A stretch of DNA of 64,000 nt, taken from contig NW_023503375.1 in the NCBI RefSeq assembly GCF_014529535.1, forward strand, positions 4,213,620 to 4,277,619, in the 5' to 3' direction. A program made the translations under genes and the position numbers. This document shows positions 57,146 to 64,000 of the stretch, one piece after another (the first letter of the stretch is position 1; each line of letters opens with the position of its first letter). This stretch comes from Bradysia coprophila (Eukaryota; Arthropoda; Insecta; Diptera; Sciaridae). The notes beneath the pieces are model-generated. The model saw nothing but the letters and a program-made list of their open reading frames with translations. It was not told the DNA's origin and ran no database searches.

Positions 57146-60100
57146 TCGAACAGCAAAAGGTCTATGGAGAGAGTAAAATTGATTTTGCTAGTCCAATTGG
57201 TTAGTGTGTTGGCATGATCAGAGGAAATCGAAGCGAAATTATTTATAAAACAACATGTTCGCATGAAGCAAATTTTCATCCCAATTTTCTATGTATACGA
57301 TGGACGAAACGCGCGTTTATATTTCCCGACACATGTTTGCTTGATGGGTACATCACACATCAAAATGATACGAAAATTTGAGAGCATACATCCGAATAAA
57401 AATATTTTGTATTGGAACACAATAGACGTAAGTATACACACGCACGTTACCAAAATCAGGTCTCGTCACTTAGTGCAAGCAATTAGACTTAAGCAAAAAG
57501 TTTTTTTTTCATCCATGCGGCGTGAAGAACCCTATTTTCTTGACTCAAATGCGGTGAGAAGATGGGATTTTGTTAAAGCTCTCTCTGATGACAGTTCAGA
57601 GGTGAGAAAATGTTATACAAAATCGGTTCAAATTTACTCAAGTTAACACTTTGTCCTTACCGGCTGCCTCCAATTCCGTCAGTTATTTACGTAATATCAA
57701 ACTTAATAGCCCCCGTTAAGTCGTACAGGGCTAATAAACACGCAATGCTTAAGAATTATCTAAAAAGAATTTAAGAGATTCAATCAACTTTAATACGAAA
57801 AAAAGTTCAACACGCAGATTCCGTGAAAACGACTAACTATAATGACTTGATAGTTGATAATAATCAATGATACAGGAACTGCGTCTCACCACGTGGGTGG
57901 GTCAGATCCCATGACTGACCAAGTTTTCAGAAGATTTTGAAATTTCAACTGATGAGAGGAATTCTTTTTAATAACAGCCTCAAAACCACTTTCATAAAAA
58001 TTCCTCGATGCTTGTGTGGCCAGCAAGAGGTGATCAAAAACCGAAAACAAGTTCTTTTCGTATGGGAAATTCACCAGCTCCCAATTTTCCCAGAAAGGAC
58101 ACGGATATATATCATTTTTTCGCACAAATTTGTGTCGATTCGTCTTAAACGAGTATAGGTATGATAACCAATCTTAGGACAAATTATAAAGAATTGTACA
58201 TCTTTGATCTTAGCCTCAGGAATAAAAATAGTTTTTTACATAGTGTCCATAGACATTTTTCGGTATTATGTGTGAGGGTTCGAAACTCAACCGCAGCAGA
58301 AAAAAATCGGTTGTCAGACGTGTACACAAATACACAGTTGGCTGAATCGGTTCAAATCTGGTGTAGTTGTGTGTGTAGAGCTGTCACACAGCTTACCGGT
58401 TAGAACGTTCTTGGGAGCTGTTGGTTTTCTACTCTTACTGCGGTTTAGTAGGGTTAGAACTGCTATAGGTACTAAGGAGCAATAATCAAAAATCCTTCAG
58501 AGTGTGCAACACTTTGAAGGCGTGGCTCAGAATACACGTTAAGCATATGGTTCCTAATGCTAGGTCCATGTAATGTAAATGCCTTCATTAGCTATAGCAG
58601 CACTGGTAGCCGAACGTGTCACATACGCTATTACAAAGCACCTAGCAGGGTAATAGATGTTTTTACACGTCAAATAGAGTTGTATTTTTATACCAATAAT
58701 ACCATTAGCAGCTTTAATGGTTGCTGCTAATGGTATTATTGATATCAAAATACTACACTATTTGACGTGTAAAAACATCTATTACCCTGCTAGGTGATTT
58801 GGCTATTAATATTATTCGGTATTATCTGGTGTAAGACCAAAGCTTTCAATCAATGGAATAACGTTTTATGATAACATTTTCTTTGTCGCTTCTTTGCAGA
58901 TGGTGTAGTAAATATTTAGGAAGCCTAAGAAGTTTTTTTTTGATCTACTATAGTCTAGCATAGAAATTTTGCAGTTGCAGCCCGAACGAAGTGATTTTGC
59001 GCCAAGACATGAAAATATAAGTTTCCAATTACCAATATTTTAAATCAATAAAATCGTAATTGGTACCAATTTGATGAAAATATTGTCAAAATGAAATGCA
59101 AACAACGACGTTCCGACAAAATAATTGACCATCCTTTTACATTTTACCTCAACATACATTTTAATTAAAATTTTCATTTAGATTTGAATGTAATTCAGAC
59201 TGTCAAAGAGCAGATTCCTTCCTCAATTACAGGAAATGCTTGCAAATGAAACAAAATCGAGGTAAAATATTTATTGTGCGATGGAACGTTAATAAAGCGT
59301 AGCTGCATTTACTGCATAACTTTATTGAAAGCTTTATGAAATTCTATTCATTTATGCAGCTTTTTCATTGTGATCCTTTTTGAGTGAATATCTCGATAAA
59401 GAAAAACGAGTTTAGAAATGGCTGGTCAGCATCTTCATCTGCATTGATAACGACGACAAAAGAGTGGCCTCTTTTATATCAAAATCTACAATACACTCGT
59501 AGAAAAGCATTGACAATTGAAGGGAACATTCTGTCGGCTACGTCAGGTAATATCAGCATCACCAAGGTTCTAACAGCTGCGATTGGTAACTTTCTAAACT
59601 TTTATCTCTTGCCTTCAGACCTTTACATGTTGCTGTTATTTCTTATCTTCAGGCATGAAGAGCTATGATAGGCAATGTCCCTATGCGTTGCGTATGTAAA
59701 CTGAAGTATTTATAAGTTTCCATTGTAGATGTCTCATTGAGCCAAGTGGTGTTAGAGTATTTGCTTTGAACGTGGAGGAAACGATGTTGAATCTCAAATA
59801 TATATTTTTTTTAAATACTTATTGGTGGTATAAGCCTAGCCACACTTTTATTGCAAATAATAAAATACTTGAATATTCAATTAGACCCTAATTTTGTGTT
59901 GTGACTCCTGTGGTTAGTACGGCTCCATGATGCAAGTCCACTATACAAAAATATATTTTTTTAGGGACTAACGACCATTTTGACCTTTACTCTTTGGCTC
60001 TTAAAGCATGTTATTCGTAATTTGGGAGTTTAACGAGGTATCTAAAGTCACAATTGGTTAAGATTTGGCTGAGATATTTTATGTCACATTGTAACTTTTT

Positions 60101-60302
60101 GTGTGAAAATGGTCAAATTTTACTCATTTTGAAATGATGAATTTTAACAACCATGTTTGTGGTCAATTTCTATCTCGAGATTCACACAAGCGATGGTGAT
60201 AATTTACCTTGGAAGTTACCACAAATTGGATTTTTAGTAGGGATTGTGCGTTAGATTCTCAGATAAAATGTCTCCTTTCGCTCATCATTTCATCTCTGTG
60301 TG
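57146..60302. other. upstream flank of Scp, gene-free
   Basis: It should include the Scp promoter somewhere right of 56125. It holds a short dispersed repeat (57508-57580, partner 41644-41716) and the MITE at 58634-58801. Open frames at 57263-57646 and 59384-59668 resemble no family I know. Nothing else is recognised. Confidence 0.5.
58634..58801. mobile_element. 168-bp hairpin MITE with 7-bp target duplication
   Basis: CAAAGCACCTAGCAGGGTAA pairs with TTACCCTGCTAGGTGATTTG. TAGATGTTTTTACACGTCAA and CAATAATACCATTAGCAG also pair almost perfectly with the other side, so nearly the whole element is one stem. The flanks are GCTATTA at 58627-58633 and 58802-58808. Confidence 0.93.
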
Positions 60303-60422
60303 TGTTGAACGTATAATCGATAAGATCGTAGCATTCTCATCAACTGCATACGATCAAGTAAACTCTGGTGAAAAACTGTTCTCTGTTCTGTTTATTTCTT
60401 AAGCAGGTAGGAACTTCTAACA
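60303..60422 (+). mobile_element. putative Copia-type LTR (120 bp)
   Basis: It starts TGTTGAAC and ends CTTCTAACA, with the TG..CA boundaries usual for LTRs, and abuts a tRNA-iMet primer binding site. The 5' boundary is inferred from TGTTG alone because no second LTR copy is inside the window. Confidence 0.5.
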
Positions 60423-60436
60423 GGTTATGGGCCCAG
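60423..60436 (+). promoter_or_regulatory. Copia-type primer binding site (initiator tRNA-Met half)
   Basis: GGTTATGGGCCCAG is the exact complement of the anticodon arm of insect initiator tRNA-Met. This is the primer site used by Copia, and it lies directly after an ..ACA LTR end as in that element. Confidence 0.6.
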
Positions 60437-60735
60437 GTCGGGGATAGGACAGCGGCAAATTTCACACACGAAACACGATTTCCATCATCTGTTCGGACGA
60501 AGCAAATTTTGCTCTAGCGAAAAAGTCAATTTTATTCGCATTCAAAGCGAGCAAGACTTGTGTTTTAATTTATTTGGCTTAAGGTCATAAATTAGACTCT
60601 CCATATCAGTTGGAGTTTGTGCGAAATCGTTGTCGGTTTTTCCACCGCTCTGAAAGTTTTACGTTCGCATCGGCATAACCTCACTTTCGACGGAGTTCGG
60701 AATTTATCGACCAGCAGATACAACTCGATGTCATT

Positions 60736-63700
60736 ATGAAGCTAAAGGTTTCATCAAAAGCGCCAGGGCTATCCAGAGCTCGTATTTCCACATTCGATGT
60801 AATTGAAAACGCTGGATCCGGCGATTGTTTATTTTTGTCCGTGTTGGATTTCATGCAACGCAGCAAAAGCTCGTTCAAAGAAATCTCCCTTGACGTCATC
60901 GGCTTGCGACACAGGGTGGTCGAATACCTCTTCTCGAAGAATGCAGTTGGTTTCCGGTCGAATTGGGAGAGACTCGCAGACAACATACTGTACAACTTAC
61001 ACACACAGCTTCCTATTTTATTAAGCAATGACACATCCAAAGAAGAAGCTAAGAAAGAAGCTTATAAGGCATACATCAAAGAATCAGGTAACGATGGAAC
61101 CATGACTGAGCTGACGTTGATTGCCGAAATGTTCGGTTTCGATTGTAGTGTCGTCCGTAGGATTGGTCACGACGAATTTAACTGTTTCGATTTATGTGTC
61201 AGCAGCAATGGTAGTATTGACGCTCCGAGACCTCGGATGTTCATCTATTTCACCGGTCAACTGACCACAGGTCACTTTCGTAATTTGCATCCGCATAAAG
61301 CGAACAAAGGTCCCCTCATTGAACCTGGTCAGTACGTGTTCACGGCAAGTAGTTCTAGTGAAAATTCGGACTTGATTTCGATCACGAACAGGTTCGACAA
61401 GGTAACTGGCCCGCCCCCCGCAACCGCCAACGATCTAACTCCTTGTCCACATTGTCCCATAGAAACCCGCAAATCTTTCAGAGGCCAACGTGGATTGAAA
61501 ACACACATACGAAGACGTCATCCGGACTTACTCGTCAACACGCAAACATCGCAGGCCGACCACGATTTCACGTCCATAGGTGATCAACTCGCGCAGTTGA
61601 AGTCACGAACGCGCCTGCTTCTTAGGATCCCTAAAAGTGCGAGAAAATCAGTAGCTGAACAGCTATCCCGGACAATCGATACAGTGGTCAAACGCAATGA
61701 CACAGATTCTTGGAACGATCTGCTATTGTTTGCTTATAAAGTTTTACGGATTCCCGAACGCACAGGTAAATCGCTAGTAACTTCAATCAAAGACAATTCG
61801 ACATCTATGACGTTGCCAATTTTATCAGACCAACAACGTACTCCTGTATCGTTAGAGAAGAGGGTAGAAGCTAAATTGGCCAATAATGACGTCAGAGGTG
61901 CTGTCAAGATTTTGAGTTCGGATGATACTCTCGCACCTTTCGACGACGTTATGCATCAAGAATTGATTAAAAAACACCCGGCACCTTCTCGTGAAGTAAT
62001 CATTCCAAGTGTGGAAAAATCTGATATTTGTCATCTCGTCGTATCTCCGAAGGACGTGAAATGCGGCATTGCCTCATTTTCACACGGCTCAGCTCCAGGC
62101 CTGGACGGTTTCCGTCCACAACACATCAAAGATTTAACGTCGTACTCCGCAGGCGATGCTGGCCCTCGACTGTTGAATTCGATCACAGACTTGTGTAACC
62201 TGATGTTGAGTGGCACCGTAGACAAAGGAATTTGCTCAGTGCTTTACGGTGCAGCTCTGTGCGCATTAAACAAAAAAACCGGTGGCATACGACCGATTGC
62301 AATCGGCAACTATTTCAGACGTCTCACCGCTAAGATCGGTTGCTTTAAACTTCGCAACACTTCAGCTAAACATTTGGGTCCTCACCAAATGGGCGTTGGA
62401 ATTCAGAAAGGCGCAGAAGCCGTCATACACGCAACGCGTACTTGGATCAACTCGTCCATTAATCGCAACAAGATTTTGCTGAAAATCGATTACTCCAACG
62501 CATTCAATTCAACTGAACGAGACTCAATGCTGATAGAAATCAAAAATCAAGTTCCACCACTCTTCCCGTTTTTACATCAGTGCTATAGTTCACCATCAAA
62601 ACTATACTTCGGTGACCGAAACTTACAGTCGCAGGTAGGCGCGCAACAAGGCGATCCGGCAGGATCATTAGCCTTTAGTCTCGCCATTCAACCAATAGTC
62701 GAAGAAGTCACAACTGATTTGAATGCATGGTACTTGGATGACGGAACCGTTGGTGACTCGACAGACATCGTGTACGAAAATTTCAAGATGATAATTGAAC
62801 GATCAAAAGCCTTAGGACTAATGATTAACCCTTCAAAGTGCGAGCTATTTTTTTGCTCAGGTACAGTGGATGAACGTATCGTCGAAAAATTCAACGAAAT
62901 ATCTCCGGGCATTCAAGTGGTCGATCAATCGAGCTTATCATTGTTGGGTTCACCGCTTTTTGATCAGGGTTTTGAAACAGCAGCAGCGGAAAAACTTCGT
63001 TTGTTGCAATCAATGACTTCAAGACTAAAGAATCTGAACTCACACGCTGCCTACTTTTTGCTCAAGAATTGCTTCGCCATACCGAAGTTAACTTACTTTC
63101 TTCGTACGTGCCCCTCCTGGAGGTTTTCGAATTTTTTATCCGGCTTTGATATTGAGATTCGTCAAAGTCTGGAAAGCATTTTGAACATACAATTCGATGA
63201 TAAAAATTGGATTCAGGCAACATTGCCAATCAGTCAAGGTGGAATCGGTGTCAGACGCGCTTCTGACATAAGCTTGCCGGCATTCCTCGCCTCAGCCTTT
63301 GGTGCTAGACCTCTCGTCGCTAACATACTCAACAATACGGGCAACGATGTTTCTATTCACCATTTGGATGAGGCTCTGCATTTGTGGCAAACGTTAAACG
63401 CTTCCGATATTCCTCAGAACCCAAATTTTCAAAGAAACTGGGATTTATTAAATGTTAAAAGGATTGTCGACAAAGAGTTACATTTCGACACGGCTAAGGA
63501 TATTGCCCGCTTCACCGCTCTGCAGGCACCAGAATCAGGCAAATGGCTAAACGCTCTGCCAGTACCAAACAACGGTACAATGCTTGACAACAACACCATC
63601 AGGATATGCATCGGTCTGCGACTAGGTGCAAGAATCTGCCATCCACATTCTTGTCGGTGCGGTTCATCGGTTTCGGAAGACGGTACACACGGCCTAAGTT

Positions 63701-64000
63701 GCACGAAGAACAAATCAAAATATTCCCGCCATTTCGAGATCAACAACATCCTGCACCGTGCTTTATCATCAATCAACGTACCATCCACGCTGGAACCACC
63801 GGGTTTGTCTAGGAAAGACGGCAAACGCCCCGACGGCCTGACATTAATTCCTTGGGCAAACGGTAAAGCACTTATATGGGACGCCACGGTACTAGACACA
63901 TTGGCCAATTCGTACGTGCCTAAAACTTCATTACGCATCGGTGCGGCAGCTGAATTAGGCAGCAAACTCAAACACAAAAATTATGCAGAACTGAAAGCTG
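60736..64000 (+). CDS. OTU protease - C2H2 finger - reverse transcriptase - restriction-like endonuclease polyprotein (partial)
   Basis: A frame with no stop from the ATG at 60736 to the window edge: 1088 codons and still open. Order: an OTU-like cysteine protease (about 20-195) with GSGDCLF carrying Asp30 and Cys31, a middle GNDGTMTELTLIAEMF, and TTGHFRNLHP with His180. A C2H2 finger follows at Cys237, Cys240, His257, His262, and a linker with basic patches. The RT is at about 430-800: SAPGLDGFRPQHIKD, motif A KIDYSNAFNS (Asp585), motif B QQGDPAGSLAFS (637 on), motif C YLDD (Asp668, Asp669). Then comes a CCHC motif at Cys973, Cys975, His985, Cys989, and a restriction-like nuclease core KRPD (1030-1033) with IWDAT (Asp1049). 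RT plus CCHC plus REL defines the R2/NeSL/CRE-type site-specific LINEs. OTU fusion is known in a few early-branching LINEs such as Dualen/RandI. The protease may trim a polyprotein or remove ubiquitin. The preceding in-frame stop is at 60676. The intact frame suggests a young copy. Confidence 0.9.
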   Translation, partial: MKLKVSSKAPGLSRARISTFDVIENAGSGDCLFLSVLDFMQRSKSSFKEISLDVIGLRHRVVEYLFSKNAVGFRSNWERLADNILYNLHTQLPILLSNDTSKEEAKKEAYKAYIKESGNDGTMTELTLIAEMFGFDCSVVRRIGHDEFNCFDLCVSSNGSIDAPRPRMFIYFTGQLTTGHFRNLHPHKANKGPLIEPGQYVFTASSSSENSDLISITNRFDKVTGPPPATANDLTPCPHCPIETRKSFRGQRGLKTHIRRRHPDLLVNTQTSQADHDFTSIGDQLAQLKSRTRLLLRIPKSARKSVAEQLSRTIDTVVKRNDTDSWNDLLLFAYKVLRIPERTGKSLVTSIKDNSTSMTLPILSDQQRTPVSLEKRVEAKLANNDVRGAVKILSSDDTLAPFDDVMHQELIKKHPAPSREVIIPSVEKSDICHLVVSPKDVKCGIASFSHGSAPGLDGFRPQHIKDLTSYSAGDAGPRLLNSITDLCNLMLSGTVDKGICSVLYGAALCALNKKTGGIRPIAIGNYFRRLTAKIGCFKLRNTSAKHLGPHQMGVGIQKGAEAVIHATRTWINSSINRNKILLKIDYSNAFNSTERDSMLIEIKNQVPPLFPFLHQCYSSPSKLYFGDRNLQSQVGAQQGDPAGSLAFSLAIQPIVEEVTTDLNAWYLDDGTVGDSTDIVYENFKMIIERSKALGLMINPSKCELFFCSGTVDERIVEKFNEISPGIQVVDQSSLSLLGSPLFDQGFETAAAEKLRLLQSMTSRLKNLNSHAAYFLLKNCFAIPKLTYFLRTCPSWRFSNFLSGFDIEIRQSLESILNIQFDDKNWIQATLPISQGGIGVRRASDISLPAFLASAFGARPLVANILNNTGNDVSIHHLDEALHLWQTLNASDIPQNPNFQRNWDLLNVKRIVDKELHFDTAKDIARFTALQAPESGKWLNALPVPNNGTMLDNNTIRICIGLRLGARICHPHSCRCGSSVSEDGTHGLSCTKNKSKYSRHFEINNILHRALSSINVPSTLEPPGLSRKDGKRPDGLTLIPWANGKALIWDATVLDTLANSYVPKTSLRIGAAAELGSKLKHKNYAELKA

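Noticed and set aside
57263..57646. A 127-codon plus-strand frame
   Set aside because: Part of it lies in a dispersed repeat also present at 41644-41716, and no protein family is recognisable.
59740..59810. Another tRNA-like sequence (GAGCCAAGTGGTGTTAGAG)
   Set aside because: The D-arm resemblance is not followed by a usable anticodon arm or B-box.
60736..64000. Assignment of the OTU-RT-REL element to the U2-snRNA-targeting Utopia lineage
   Set aside because: No U2 snRNA sequence was seen upstream of the ORF and the 3' flank is outside the window, so the lineage is left open.
60303..64000. Interpreting the whole right end as a Copia element
   Set aside because: The LTR end and primer site fit Copia, but the ORF has a REL nuclease, a CCHC motif and YLDD in a LINE context, without gag, integrase or Copia RT motifs.

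Overview
The window is eukaryotic genomic DNA, AT-rich, with spliced genes, glutamine- and histidine-rich coding repeats and a heavy load of short inverted-repeat transposons. The protein families point to an insect, most likely a dipteran and perhaps a lower (nematoceran-type) fly. This rests on an amd-type DHPAA synthase beside the proteasome gene Rpn3 (in Drosophila both lie in the Ddc cluster at 37B-C), an arthropod sarcoplasmic calcium-binding protein, and the style of the repeats. The species cannot be named from the sequence alone.

Host genes. (1) amd, minus strand, 1910-5394, four exons, 519 residues. It carries Asn192 in place of the His192 of true decarboxylases, which predicts an aldehyde synthase. 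(2) Rpn3, minus strand, 9461-10933, one exon, 490 residues, a 26S proteasome lid subunit. (3) A ZCCHC2/ZCCHC14-like CCHC zinc-knuckle protein, plus strand, 14852-23746, four exons, about 825 residues, divergent from Rpn3. (4) A sarcoplasmic calcium-binding protein, minus strand, 39347-56125, five exons reassembled here, 192 residues, with two very long introns.

Retroelements. A 5'-truncated non-LTR element with an intact RT ORF and a 29-bp poly(A) tail lies inside Scp intron 2 (46375-48264). At the right edge an uninterrupted ORF of at least 1088 codons starts at 60736 and runs out of the window. It encodes an OTU-like cysteine protease, a C2H2 finger, a reverse transcriptase, a CCHC motif and a restriction-like endonuclease. 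This is the most striking object in the window. About 300 bp upstream of it is a Copia-type LTR end joined to a tRNA-iMet primer binding site.

Repeats. Introns and intergenic DNA are packed with foldback/MITE elements. Several have exact target-site duplications of 7, 8 or 9 bp, and one has a paralogous empty site. One family has shrunk to 47-52 bp. There is a perfect 85-bp inverted repeat that is itself built of hairpins, a head-to-head dimer of a 221-bp unit, and an 11-unit 27-bp minisatellite inside a MITE. From 24 to 39 kb I see no host gene. No CRISPR arrays, operons or bacterial features are present.
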